A stretch of 64,000 bases of DNA from Halostella litorea. Its GTDB lineage: Archaea; Halobacteriota; Halobacteria; Halobacteriales; Natronoarchaeaceae. Positions 8,104 through 16,191 of the stretch are shown here, in pieces. Every line of letters begins with the position of its first letter. Within the stretch, counting starts at the first letter, position 1. The notes beneath the pieces are model-generated. The model was not told where the DNA came from, ran no database searches, and saw nothing but the letters and a program-made list of their open reading frames with translations. The position numbers were made by a program, and so were the translations under genes. The stretch covers positions 40,034 through 104,033 of the forward strand of contig NZ_SJER01000007.1 of NCBI RefSeq assembly GCF_004785955.1, read 5' to 3'.

Positions 8104-9132
8104 ATGATCCGCGATGCTCGCGTCCTCCGGGCCGGATTCGTCCCTCGAGAAGTAGAGCATCGCGACGCTGAAGTCAACCACCTCTCCAGCGTCCTCGAGC
8201 CCATCACGAACGGAGAACCAGCCGACACAGCCATCGTCACCGGACCCAGCGGCGTCGGCAAGACGTGCATCTCGCAATTCGTCACCGAACGCCTACGTGA
8301 GGAGGTGCTCGACGTCGAGGCCACCTACGTCAACTGCTGGCGCAACTACACCCGATTTCGGACGCTCTACCAGATCCTCGACGATCTCGGCGCCACCATC
8401 GACATCCACCGCCAGTCGACGCCCCACGACGAACTCGTCGACCGCCTCCAGCAGCATGACGGCCCGCGAACCGTCGTCATCCTCGACGAGGTCGACCAAC
8501 TGGAGGACCCCAGCGTCATCTACGACCTCCACAGCCTCCCGCAGTTCGCGATCATCTGCATCGCGAACAAGGAAGAGGAGCTGTTCAGCCGCGTCGACGA
8601 TCGCCTCGTGAGTCGGCTGCGCTCCAGCGAACACGTCCGGATGGACAAGTACCACGATGAGCAGCTGTACGATATCCTGAGTGCGCGGGCGAAGTGGGGA
8701 CTCGATGAAGACGTCATCACCGACGACCAGCTCTACCGGATCGCCGACGCGGCCGCCGGCGACGCCCGCCTCGCAATCGGCATCCTCCGAACGGCCGCCG
8801 GCAAGGCCGATCGCGAGAACCACGAGCGCATCACCGACGATATTCTCCTGGACGCCGCCGAGGATGCTCGGGCCCAGATCAAGCAGAAGAGCCTCGACTC
8901 GCTCACGCCGCACCAGCGCGTCGTCTACGACATCGTTCGCGAGCACGGCCCGGTCGGGCCGAGCGAGATCCACGAGCGCTATTCCGAGGACGTCGATGAT
9001 CCGCGGACGAAGCGGACAATCCGCACGTACCTCTCGAAAATGGAGCAGTACAACCTCCTCGAGGCGGAAGGGACGAGTCGGGACCGAGAGTACTCGCTCG
9101 TCGATTCGGCGGCGGCGTCGCCGATGCAGTAA
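8104..9132 (+). CDS. Orc1/Cdc6 family replication initiator (short form)
   Basis: A 342-residue AAA+ initiator. Walker A GPSGVGKT is near residue 47 and Walker B VVILDEVD near residue 125. Sensor and lid helices (GDARLAIGILRTAAG) follow, and the C-terminal winged helix is around SLTPHQRVVYDIV and YLSKMEQYNLLEAEG. Haloarchaea encode many Orc paralogues; short divergent ones like this are common on plasmids and next to mobile DNA, and may serve a local origin or regulate. It is shorter and more divergent than the second Orc1/Cdc6 at 14.3-15.6 kb. The gene is divergent from the defence-like operon. Confidence 0.9.
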   Translation: MIRDARVLRAGFVPREVEHRDAEVNHLSSVLEPITNGEPADTAIVTGPSGVGKTCISQFVTERLREEVLDVEATYVNCWRNYTRFRTLYQILDDLGATIDIHRQSTPHDELVDRLQQHDGPRTVVILDEVDQLEDPSVIYDLHSLPQFAIICIANKEEELFSRVDDRLVSRLRSSEHVRMDKYHDEQLYDILSARAKWGLDEDVITDDQLYRIADAAAGDARLAIGILRTAAGKADRENHERITDDILLDAAEDARAQIKQKSLDSLTPHQRVVYDIVREHGPVGPSEIHERYSEDVDDPRTKRTIRTYLSKMEQYNLLEAEGTSRDREYSLVDSAAASPMQ

Positions 9133-9150
9133 CGGTGACCCCGTCAGCTA

Positions 9151-9837
9151 TCAGGAACTGAACTCGCCGAGGCCCGATTGCTCGTGGTCCAGTGGCTCGA
9201 TGACCTGAGGATCGTCGTTGCCGGGGTTGTTGACTCGCGTCGAAATCTCGTAGGCGTCCAGATCGTCCTTCGGATACGGCTGGCACAGTTCCTTGCGGGT
9301 GTCCGGGTCTGCGGCGAGCCAGTCGGACTCAGCGTCCTTTGGGAGGACGACCGGCATCCGGTCGTGGATTGAGTTCATCAGGTCGTTCGGCTCCGTCGTG
9401 AGAATCGTGACGCACGAGATCGTCTCGTCGTCGCCTTCCCAGACGTCCCAGATCCCGGCCATCGCGAATACGGGGTCGTCCTCCCGGTAAATCCGATAGG
9501 GATGTTTCGACCCGCCGTTCGGCGATTTCCATTCGTAGAACCCTGACGAGGGGACGAGGCAGGGACGTGATTCCCACGCCCGCTCGAAGACGCGTTTCTC
9601 GTCGGCAGTCTCGGAGCGAGCGTTGATCATGCCCTCCTCGGGTTCGTCCGCCCAGAACGTAATCAGCCCCCAGTGGTAGGCATCGATCTCATCGGAAGCC
9701 TCGTTCGTGATGATGTGGAGGTCGTCACCAGGTGCGATGTTGTATCGGGGTGTGTACCCGCCGTCCGCGACGACCTCGGCATCGAAGCGGGCCTCGAGGT
9801 CTGCTTGGTCGATGAAGAGCGAGTTCCGGCCACACAT
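9151..9837 (-). CDS. SRAP protein (HMCES/YedK family)
   Basis: A 228-residue SOS response-associated peptidase domain protein. The start is set at MCGRNS (ATG 9835-9837) because the catalytic cysteine must be residue 2 after Met removal; the longer frame to 9867 would abolish this. Other conserved parts are PRYNIAPG, WGLITFWA, INARSET, CLVPSSGFYEW and the histidine in NSIHDRMPVVL. The family cross-links covalently to abasic sites in single-stranded DNA, shielding them until repair. It is convergent with the short orc1/cdc6 gene. Its presence beside replication genes fits protection of replicating or transferred single-stranded DNA. Confidence 0.92.
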   Translation of the reverse strand: MCGRNSLFIDQADLEARFDAEVVADGGYTPRYNIAPGDDLHIITNEASDEIDAYHWGLITFWADEPEEGMINARSETADEKRVFERAWESRPCLVPSSGFYEWKSPNGGSKHPYRIYREDDPVFAMAGIWDVWEGDDETISCVTILTTEPNDLMNSIHDRMPVVLPKDAESDWLAADPDTRKELCQPYPKDDLDAYEISTRVNNPGNDDPQVIEPLDHEQSGLGEFSS

Positions 9838-9902
9838 ACATCCGGGTCCGGCCGGGAGAGTCTTCAACGTATCTGGAAATGTGAACGGCTCTGAATCGTC
9901 GA

Positions 9903-10493
9903 TTAGAGCTCGGTCGGCGGCAGAAGCTCACAGAGAACAGCTGCTTGTTCAAGAAGTGCGTCGAAGAGCCGTTCAGTCGGTCGATATAGCGCGTGGTGTT
10001 CATCAACAGAGTATGGGGTTTTCTCATCATCTGTGTGTGAGAGAAATCCACACTCAAGAAGCGGAGCAAGGGTAGTATCCAGCGCAGTTCCGGAACGGCC
10101 GGATTCGGCTTCAAGAGTGTGTCGAGGGAACTCAGAAAGGAACCGCGTACAGCAACTCAGGACGTGAGCACGTCGATCAGCGAATAGTTCGTTGAGCGCA
10201 GTACGATGGGTGCGTGTCCAATACTCATCGAGTTTGACGTATGTGCGAACGATCGGGGATAGCTCGTTCAAGGAACCAGTAGCATGGACGATGCCAAGGT
10301 CGTTGAGCGCATGTTGGTCTTTGGTGTCCAAAGACTCGCCGAGGGGATGGAGAACAGTTTGAAGCGCCTCGTGGTACCGCGAAGTGAGGAATTCCCCGGC
10401 AACAACGTGGGCGTTCACGATATTTCGAGTTGGGTGCATTGACTCGTGGTGGTCGGGGTTTCGGTGGTCGACTTGGGTTCGTGGATAGCTCAT
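9903..10493 (-). CDS. Hypothetical protein, haloarchaeal
   Basis: A 196-residue soluble, mainly helical protein with two histidine-rich stretches near the N-terminus. I do not recognise a family. The C-terminal half (LDTTLAPLLECGFLSH, PYSVDEHHALYRPTERLFDALL) could be a winged-helix-like segment. An internal ATG at 10439 is an alternative start. One copy of the TTAACCAACA inverted repeat lies 75 bp upstream, so this gene may be under the control of whatever binds it. Confidence 0.6.
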   Translation of the reverse strand: MSYPRTQVDHRNPDHHESMHPTRNIVNAHVVAGEFLTSRYHEALQTVLHPLGESLDTKDQHALNDLGIVHATGSLNELSPIVRTYVKLDEYWTRTHRTALNELFADRRAHVLSCCTRFLSEFPRHTLEAESGRSGTALDTTLAPLLECGFLSHTDDEKTPYSVDEHHALYRPTERLFDALLEQAAVLCELLPPTEL

Positions 10494-10567
10494 AGAGCAC
10501 CTCTTCCAACGTGGCGTTGAGCATTAACATTCCGAGCAGTCAGGCTCGAGACTGCAGCTGGGTAGGT

Positions 10568-10609
10568 TTAACCAACACACCGCCGTCAATACGGCCGGGT
10601 GTTGGTTAA
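10568..10609. repeat. Inverted repeat TTAACCAACA, copy 1
   Basis: TTAACCAACA at 10568-10577 and TGTTGGTTAA at 10600-10609, separated by 22 bp of unrelated sequence. It lies between a minus-strand gene starting at 10493 and the plus-strand gene at 10766. Four other copies with the same spacing occur at 16530, 20209, 25005 and 59735. Confidence 0.8.
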
Positions 10610-10824
10610 CACGAAGTACGATCGATTCAGGAACTATTCTCGGAAACAGGATCCAAACGGAGACTACTCGGGACTGTACCGGGATTGGAGGGGATCACAT
10701 CGAGTTTCCTGAAACGCGGAAGCGACACGCCGCGGCTTATCGGGAACGTAGACAACTAATCGAGTATGGGAGAACACTCAACGTCGAACCGATTGGCGGT
10801 GGACCAGCCGACACGGGGCGCTGA
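10599..10824 (+). pseudogene. Possible decayed small gene
   Basis: Two adjoining plus-strand frames have a protein-like composition. One, from GTG 10599, ends at TGA 10710-10712 and contains KYDRFRNYSRKQ and YSGLYRDWRGSH. The next frame continues with FPETRKRHAAAYRERRQL to a TGA at 10822-10824. Joined, they resemble one small basic protein broken by a frameshift. It overlaps the start of the gene at 10766, and copy 1 of the inverted repeat falls at its 5' end. I cannot name a family, so this is tentative. Confidence 0.35.
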
Positions 10825-11710
10825 CCGCAATCGGTCCCTTGCTGACCAGGCCGATCCGACTACGGACGAGATGTTGTTGCCGTCACTCGGCGACGGCATC
10901 ACGCTGCTCGACGTCGAGGGAGGCCGCGGCGTCCCGATCCTGCAGTCGCTCGTACTCGACCATCTCCTCCTGCACGACGGGCCCGCCTTCTGGGTCGACG
11001 CAAATGGTCACGCGACGACGACGACACTCGCCCAGATCGCGCCCAGTCAACGGTTGCTCAACCGAATTCACGTCGCCCGCGGATTCACCGCCTACCAGCA
11101 CTACGGCGCCGTCTGTGATCTCCCGTCAGCGGTGAACAAAGTAATCCAGACGTCCACCGCCAACGCCCGGGCAGCCGGTCGAGGGGCGCCAGGTCGCGAC
11201 GAGGACACGTCGCCCCACACGCCCGCCCTCATCGTCGCGCCGGCCGTCGACGCCCAGTACCGCGCCGACGATACCCTCGGCGAAACCCACGCGGGAACCC
11301 TTCAGGCTCGAACTCTCGCTCGGTTGGCAACCTACGCCGAGGGGTACGACATCCCGGTGCTCGTTACGCGAAACGAACGAAACGAATTCACCGAATCAGT
11401 CGCGACGGTCGCCGACCACCATCTGGAGTGCGAGCAAACTCGGATGGGGCCACGGGTCGTCGGCGAAGACTTCGAGACGCTCGTCTATCCCGTCGACGAC
11501 GGCGCGTACTACCAGACGACATTCGCGTACTGGCGGCAGCTGCTCGCGGCACGCGCCACGCAGGTCGGCGTGGAACCGACGACGCCGGCGCCGTCGACAC
11601 CGACCCCGGAGGGCGTCGGAACGGGTGTCACCGCTGACGGTGAGGCGGTGGCGGCCACCACGGATCCCTTGCTCGATGCGTGGACGGCAAGCGGTACAGG
11701 AGGCCGATAG
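10766..11710 (+). CDS. RecA/RadA-fold-like protein without Walker A
   Basis: A 314-residue protein. The region from GITLLDVEGGRGVPIL to the SLVLDHLLLHDGPAFWVDANG strand resembles the core of RecA/RadA ATPases, but the phosphate-binding loop reads GGRGVPI with no Lys-Thr, so ATP hydrolysis is unlikely. The middle continues with ALIVAPAVDAQYRADD and LARLATYAEGYDIPVLVTRN, like the RadB/RadA core. The Pro/Thr-rich C-terminus is probably disordered. It is followed after 2 bp by a small gene and then by PolB; the three appear to be one operon and may form a plasmid replication or recombination complex. The RecA assignment is by pattern and is uncertain. Confidence 0.6.
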   Translation: MGEHSTSNRLAVDQPTRGADRNRSLADQADPTTDEMLLPSLGDGITLLDVEGGRGVPILQSLVLDHLLLHDGPAFWVDANGHATTTTLAQIAPSQRLLNRIHVARGFTAYQHYGAVCDLPSAVNKVIQTSTANARAAGRGAPGRDEDTSPHTPALIVAPAVDAQYRADDTLGETHAGTLQARTLARLATYAEGYDIPVLVTRNERNEFTESVATVADHHLECEQTRMGPRVVGEDFETLVYPVDDGAYYQTTFAYWRQLLAARATQVGVEPTTPAPSTPTPEGVGTGVTADGEAVAATTDPLLDAWTASGTGGR

Positions 11711-11712
11711 CG

Positions 11713-12018
11713 ATGGGGCGTACGAACCCAACCTACCGAGATGCGTTGCGGGCCATCGAAGAGCGCTGGGCAGAGTTCCGGCGGGCACTGCGGCGTCGCG
11801 ACCAGCCGCGCTTCGACCGGCTGTTCGAGTACGCCCGCAAGCACGCCGACGCGAGTGGGCTGTTGAACCACCAGAACCCGCTGCTGCCGACGCTGCTCAG
11901 CATCGATCTCGAACAGGAGGCCCGCCTCGACGACCACGAGGAACGCCTCGAAGAACTCGAAGCCGCGGTCGCAGCACGCGATGATCAAGAGAGTGCCCCA
12001 CCGGACTCGAACCCGTGA
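11713..12018 (+). CDS. Small helical protein of the PolB operon
   Basis: A 101-residue protein starting at MGRTNPTYRDAL. A longer frame exists, but ATG 11713 follows the previous stop by 2 bp. It is helical, with a basic N-terminal half (RRALRRRDQPRFDRLFEYARKHADA) and an acidic coiled-coil end (RLDDHEERLEELEAAVAA). Its stop overlaps the PolB start region, so translation is coupled. The family is unknown to me; a polymerase accessory factor is the natural guess from position. Confidence 0.65.
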   Translation: MGRTNPTYRDALRAIEERWAEFRRALRRRDQPRFDRLFEYARKHADASGLLNHQNPLLPTLLSIDLEQEARLDDHEERLEELEAAVAARDDQESAPPDSNP

Positions 12019-12020
12019 CG

Positions 12021-14189
12021 ATGCCGTTCAGTATCGACTTTCTGGACGACGGCCGCGTCCTGGAGTGGGAGGCAACCGCCGACGGCGCCGTCGCAACCGA
12101 GCGCGGTGACTACACCCCACGCTTCTACGTCGCCGCTCGCGACCCAGCGTCCGACCTCGACCTCACGACGCTCCAGTCGGTGTACGACCAGCACCCGGAC
12201 GTCGTCGCGACCGAGATGGTTGCGCGACGGCCGGGCTTTCGACGAGACGAGGAGACCGTTCTCGCTGTCGACGTCGCCCACATCGACCGCGTCACCCCAC
12301 TCGCCCGGCAGGCGCGTCAACTGTCGGACTATCCAGTCGGGGATCTCGCCTGCTTCAACGTCGACTTCTCGCGAGAGTTTCGGTACTGTCTGGAGACCGG
12401 CGCCGATCCGACGCCGGCGAGCGAGCTGTCGACGCTCCGGCTCAGCGTTCCGGTGACCGAAACGAGCAACGACGTCTACGGGGAGCTGTCCGTCGCCGGC
12501 GACACCGTCACCGGCTCGCCGACGGATATTCTGACCGCCGTCCAAGGGGCACTCGACGCGCACGATCCGGACGTCCTGGTCTGCTCAACCAGCGAGATCA
12601 TCCCGACCCTGTACGAGATGGCGACGGACGCCGGCGTCGACGACTTCTCGCTGAGTCGGTGGCCGGGCGTCGACTACCAGCAGCTCGCGAGCCGGTCGAC
12701 GTACTCGAGCTACGGCCGCGTCGGCCACTCGCCGGCGCGGTACAACGTGCCCGGCCGGGCGATTATCGACGAGTCGAACACGTTCTTCTACGGAGAGACG
12801 AACCTCGACGGCGTCCTCGACCTCGTGTCGCGCTCAAAGAAGCCCGTCCAGGAACTTGCGTGGGCGTCGATCGGGAACGTGCTGACGGCGATCCAGATCT
12901 GCGAGGCCCACGACCGCGGCGTCCTCGTGCCATGGAACTCCTGGCGCCACGAGTTCTACAAGCCGATGGGGACGCTCCACGACGCCGACCGCGGCGGCTT
13001 CATCTTCGCGCCCGAGGTCGGCCTCCACGAGAACGTCCACGAACTCGACTTCTCCTCGTTGTATCCGAACATCATCTGTACCCGGAACGTCTCGCCGGAC
13101 GTCATCCGGTGTAGCTGCCACAGCGACCGCGACGACGTCCCCGGCCTCGGGTACTCGATCTGCGACGACCGGGGCTACCTCGTCGACGTGCTACAGCCGA
13201 TCATCGACGCTCGCGACGAGATCAAGGCGGCCATCCGTCGCGAGAAGGAACGAGACGACCCCGATGAGGACCGGCTGGCGGAGCTCGAGGGACGGTCGGG
13301 AGCGCTAAAGTGGATTCTCGTCGCCTGCTTCGGCTATCAGGGGTTCAGCAACGCGAAATTCGGCCGTATCGAGTGCCACGAGGCAATCAATGCATTCGCT
13401 CGCGAGATTCTGCTGACGGCGAAACAGCGGCTGGAAACTGGCGGCTGGCGCGTCGTCCACGGCATCGTCGACTCCATCTGGGTGACGCCGGCCCCCGACG
13501 TCGACGACGATGACCGTGAGGACCTCGAGACGCTCGCGACGGCAATCACGGAAGAGGTCGAAATCTGGCTCGAACACGAAGCTCAGTACGACTGGGTCGC
13601 GTTCGTACCGCAGCGCGAGAGCGATGCCGGCGCGCTGACGAAGTACTTCGGAAAGGTCGCCGGCGACGACGACTTCAAGGTCAGAGGCATCGAAGCCCGG
13701 CAGCGCTCGACCCCGCCGTTCATCGAGGACATCCAGCGGGACTGTCTCGACCAGCTCGATGCCACGCGGTCACCGGACGCGGTGCTCGGACGGCTCGAAC
13801 GAGCAATCGGCGAACTACAGGCGGGCAACGTAGCAGTAGAGCGGCTCGTCGAGCGGAACCGTGTCTCCAAGCCCCTGGAAGGCTACTCACAGAATACACA
13901 GAACGTGGCCGCCTTGAAACGGGCTCGCGAGCAGGACCTGGCAGTCCACCCGGGCCAAGATATCGAGTACGTGGTCGTCGACGACGAGAAATCCTCGCGA
14001 GACCGGGTCGCCCTCGCCCACGAGGAGATCGAGACCTACGACGCCTCGTACTACGAGACGCAGCTGGTCAGAGCGGTCGAAAGCGTGCTTTCACCGCTCG
14101 GGTGGGACCGATCCGACATTCGCCGAGAGCTCTCCGGTGAGAGGGACGCCGTTTTGAGCTCGTTCGGAGCCACCAACGAACTGTCGTAG
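12021..14189 (+). CDS. Family B DNA polymerase with degenerate exonuclease
   Basis: A 722-residue protein from ATG 12021; an in-frame GTG lies at 12015. Polymerase motif A is intact as LDFSSLYPN near residue 343. Motif B is KWILVACFGYQG near residue 430. Motif C is HGIVDSIWV near residue 480, where only the second aspartate of the usual YGDTDS remains. The N-terminal exonuclease region lacks the expected acidic Exo I and II motifs (LSTLRLSVP, LVCSTSEII), so proofreading is probably lost. Plasmid-borne haloarchaeal PolB proteins of this size are distinct from the replicative PolB and may act in repair or plasmid replication. The gene ends just before the ORB cluster of the adjacent origin. Confidence 0.88.
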   Translation: MPFSIDFLDDGRVLEWEATADGAVATERGDYTPRFYVAARDPASDLDLTTLQSVYDQHPDVVATEMVARRPGFRRDEETVLAVDVAHIDRVTPLARQARQLSDYPVGDLACFNVDFSREFRYCLETGADPTPASELSTLRLSVPVTETSNDVYGELSVAGDTVTGSPTDILTAVQGALDAHDPDVLVCSTSEIIPTLYEMATDAGVDDFSLSRWPGVDYQQLASRSTYSSYGRVGHSPARYNVPGRAIIDESNTFFYGETNLDGVLDLVSRSKKPVQELAWASIGNVLTAIQICEAHDRGVLVPWNSWRHEFYKPMGTLHDADRGGFIFAPEVGLHENVHELDFSSLYPNIICTRNVSPDVIRCSCHSDRDDVPGLGYSICDDRGYLVDVLQPIIDARDEIKAAIRREKERDDPDEDRLAELEGRSGALKWILVACFGYQGFSNAKFGRIECHEAINAFAREILLTAKQRLETGGWRVVHGIVDSIWVTPAPDVDDDDREDLETLATAITEEVEIWLEHEAQYDWVAFVPQRESDAGALTKYFGKVAGDDDFKVRGIEARQRSTPPFIEDIQRDCLDQLDATRSPDAVLGRLERAIGELQAGNVAVERLVERNRVSKPLEGYSQNTQNVAALKRAREQDLAVHPGQDIEYVVVDDEKSSRDRVALAHEEIETYDASYYETQLVRAVESVLSPLGWDRSDIRRELSGERDAVLSSFGATNELS

Positions 14190-14193
14190 TGGA

Positions 14194-14301
14194 CCCCACC
14201 CCTGGTTTCCGTCGTTTCGATCCAACCCCACGTTTCCGACGTAATTTTCGACCCCCCTCGTTTCCGTCGTTTCCTCACGCCCCACCCCAGATTTCCGTCG
14301 T
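14194..14301 (+). repeat. ORB-like origin repeats, PolB side (4 copies)
   Basis: Four direct repeats of the form CCCC(N)-GTTTCCGTCGT: near 14194-14219, 14226-14244 (best copy, CCCCACGTTTCCGACGTAA), 14252-14270 and 14282-14301. This sequence resembles haloarchaeal origin recognition boxes, with a C-tract beside a GTTTC core. The cluster lies between the PolB stop and the 3' end of the orc1/cdc6 gene; matching copies lie on the other side of that gene. Confidence 0.75.
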
Positions 14302-14328
14302 CCGCACCCACTCAGTAGTAGGGGGGCA

Positions 14329-15561
14329 CTACTCGCGAGTCCAGTCCTGCATCCGGCTGTCCTCGAGGATCGTTTCGCGGACGACCTGGGGATCTTCGAT
14401 GAGTCGGTTCTGGAGATGGATGCCGCCCGCACTCCCCTTGTTGATCTTCTCGATTTCGACAACCCCGAGGAAGGCTTGCTCTTTCAGGATGTCGCGAAAC
14501 CGACGGACGGAGAGGATATCCATATCGAGATGGTTGCAGATGCGTTCGTACTGGTCGTACACCCGGCTCGTGAGGAACGCATCGTCATTGCTGTTGACAC
14601 TCAGCTCCGTGAGCGCCAGCAACGCCGCCTTCGCCTGCGTGGGTGCGCCGTTCACGAGTTCTCTAAACCGGTCCTTTTCGGCGTGCTGCTGTGCCTGGCG
14701 GACGTGTTCCTCCGTCACTTGCTCTGCTCCGGCCTCGTAGGCGACCTCCCCGGCGTGACGAAGAATGTCGATCGCCTTCCGAGCGTCGCCGTGTTCCTGC
14801 GCGGCGAAGGCCGCCGAGAGCGGAATCACGTCCTCGGAAAGGACGCCGTCCTGGAAGGCGTCCTCACGGTTGAACATGATCTCCCGGAGCTGGTTGGCGT
14901 CGTATGGCTTGAAGAACAGCTCCTTGTGCTGGAAGCTGCTTTTCACGCGCTCGTTCACGTTGTCGACGTACTGGATCTTGTTGCTGATCGCGATGACGCC
15001 GACGCTACAGTCGATTTTCCCCGCCTCCTCAGCGCGCGAGAGCTTCATCAGCACGCTGTCGTCGTTCATCAGATCGATCTCGTCGAGGATGATGATCACA
15101 GAATCGAATTGAGCGTCGAGCGTCTTCCAGAGGAGTTTGTAGTATTTCGACGTACTGAGGCCGGTATGTGGGACGGAGATTCCAGTCGAAGATTCATCGT
15201 TCAGCTTCGCGGCAAGTGAGGAAATCGCCTGAGTCTCCGTGTTGTCTTCAGCACAGTCGATATACGCTGTTCCAATCTCGACGCCATCCTGAGCGGCATT
15301 TTGAGCTCGCTGGCAGACGTGTTTTGAAACGAGAGATTTTCCGGTCCCTGTTTTCCCGTAGATCATCACGTTCTCCGGGGAGTACCCGTGGACAGCACCG
15401 TTGAGACGTTTCGCGAGCTTCGAGATTTCCTCGTCGCGACCGACGATCCGGTCAGCCTCCGGAACGTGGCCGATTTTCAGGAGATCCTTGTTCGCGAAAA
15501 TGCGATGCCCGGATTCAAAGAGTGGATCGTCGACAGAACTGGGTGAAGAGTCGGGCGTCAT
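14329..15561 (-). CDS. Orc1/Cdc6 replication initiator
   Basis: A 410-residue AAA+ initiator. VGRDEEI is near residue 40, Walker A YGKTGTGKS near residue 68, Walker B IIILDEIDLM near residue 160, then the sensor region GVIAISNKIQYVDNVNERVKSSF. The RKAIDILRHAGE lid and C-terminal winged helix follow. This is the standard haloarchaeal origin-linked length. ORB-like repeats flank it on both sides, so it is very likely the initiator for the origin in this window. Its promoter has a TATA box (ATTTATACT near 15586-15596) and a perfect 13 bp palindrome between TATA and ATG, suggesting autoregulation. Confidence 0.95.
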   Translation of the reverse strand: MTPDSSPSSVDDPLFESGHRIFANKDLLKIGHVPEADRIVGRDEEISKLAKRLNGAVHGYSPENVMIYGKTGTGKSLVSKHVCQRAQNAAQDGVEIGTAYIDCAEDNTETQAISSLAAKLNDESSTGISVPHTGLSTSKYYKLLWKTLDAQFDSVIIILDEIDLMNDDSVLMKLSRAEEAGKIDCSVGVIAISNKIQYVDNVNERVKSSFQHKELFFKPYDANQLREIMFNREDAFQDGVLSEDVIPLSAAFAAQEHGDARKAIDILRHAGEVAYEAGAEQVTEEHVRQAQQHAEKDRFRELVNGAPTQAKAALLALTELSVNSNDDAFLTSRVYDQYERICNHLDMDILSVRRFRDILKEQAFLGVVEIEKINKGSAGGIHLQNRLIEDPQVVRETILEDSRMQDWTRE

Positions 15562-15567
15562 TGAATA

Positions 15568-15580
15568 TCACACGGTGTGA
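15568..15580. promoter_or_regulatory. Palindrome in the orc1/cdc6 promoter
   Basis: TCACACGGTGTGA is a perfect 13 bp dyad lying between the TATA box (about 15590) and the ATG of the minus-strand orc1/cdc6 gene at 15561. A repressor bound here would block initiation. The binding protein is unknown; the initiator itself is a candidate. Confidence 0.5.
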
Positions 15581-15613
15581 GCGGGGGGAGTATAAATCTA
15601 GTGGAGAACGCCA

Positions 15614-15785
15614 CCCCACGTTTCCGACGTTCCTTGTCCGATATCAGCCGGAAAATGCCGTCATTCGGTGGAATTGGATTGCTGACAATATAGCCGCGTT
15701 TCCGACGTGAGAGAGGAAACCCGTAGACGGAAGCGTCGCCTCGATGTCGAATCCCGAACCCACACACCCCACGTTTCTGTCGTAA
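15614..15785 (+). repeat. ORB-like repeats, left group (3 copies)
   Basis: Copies at 15614-15630 (CCCCACGTTTCCGACGT), 15694-15710 (core GCGTTTCCGACGTGA without the C-tract) and 15767-15785 (CCCCACGTTTCTGTCGTAA). All have the same orientation, pointing away from orc1/cdc6. Confidence 0.75.
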
Positions 15786-15907
15786 TCACCGAACAGGTGG
15801 GGAGGGGACTCGAAGAAGACGTCCACGACGAGATACCAAAGACGAGAGCGGCCTAGCCGTCCAATACTGGCCGTCTACAGACGCAGCTGGAAAGGATTGT
15901 TTCAGCT

Positions 15908-15933
15908 GAGGGGGCGAAGTACTTCGCCCCCTC
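15908..15933. repeat. 26 bp perfect palindrome at the origin
   Basis: Two 13 bp arms (GAGGGGGCGAAGT and its exact complement) abut with no spacer. It sits between the two ORB orientations, beside the AT-rich tract. It could extrude a cruciform or bind a dimeric protein. It is unlikely to be a terminator, since no adjacent gene ends there. Confidence 0.7.
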
Positions 15934-16085
15934 CTTGGTCGAAGTACACTTAATGAACGTTTCTCAGCTATGCCACTTTAATCTATGTGTTGCGGAAGTT
16001 AGTTCATCTCTAGATTAGTTCTAGGTCAACAGAATGAGTGGCTGTATAACATTATGGTAGCCTCTCCCTACGCCGTCGTGGAGAA

Positions 16086-16170
16086 ACGACGGAAACTCGG
16101 GGGGTGTGGTTCCTTCGAAATCAGCGCCACCCCCTCCACCAACATCCAGTTACGACGGAAACGTGGGGTG
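16086..16170 (-). repeat. ORB-like repeats, right group (2 copies, inverted)
   Basis: ACGACGGAAACTCGGGG at 16086-16102 and TTACGACGGAAACGTGGGG at 16150-16168, the reverse complement of the left-group motif. The second copy is an exact inverted match to the best copy near 14226. Confidence 0.75.
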
Positions 16171-16191
16171 GGTGCCCTCCATCATCGAGTT

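Larger units (their letters stand above)
15562..16191. other. Candidate replication origin region
   Basis: A 630 bp stretch without genes, upstream of orc1/cdc6. It holds three plus-oriented ORB-like repeats (15614-15785), a 26 bp perfect palindrome (15908-15933), an AT-rich tract at about 15940-16060 that could unwind, and two ORB-like repeats in the opposite orientation (16086-16106 and 16150-16170). Inverted ORB groups around an AT-rich segment, next to orc1/cdc6, are the standard layout of haloarchaeal origins. Confidence 0.75.

Noticed and set aside
8293..8973. Long open frame opposite the first orc1/cdc6 gene
   Set aside because: A shadow frame; no motif, and the plus-strand protein carries Walker A and B.
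10568..10609. TTAACCAACA repeats as ends of a miniature transposon
   Set aside because: The internal 21-22 bp differ completely between copies and no target-site duplication is visible. A transposon would conserve the interior.
12015..12020. GTG start for PolB
   Set aside because: ATG 12021 lies two codons later and is preferred. The GTG overlaps the stop of the preceding gene, so it remains possible.
14416..15219. Long open frame opposite orc1/cdc6
   Set aside because: It is a shadow of the real initiator gene, whose AAA+ motifs are unambiguous. Opposite-strand open frames are common in GC-rich haloarchaeal DNA.
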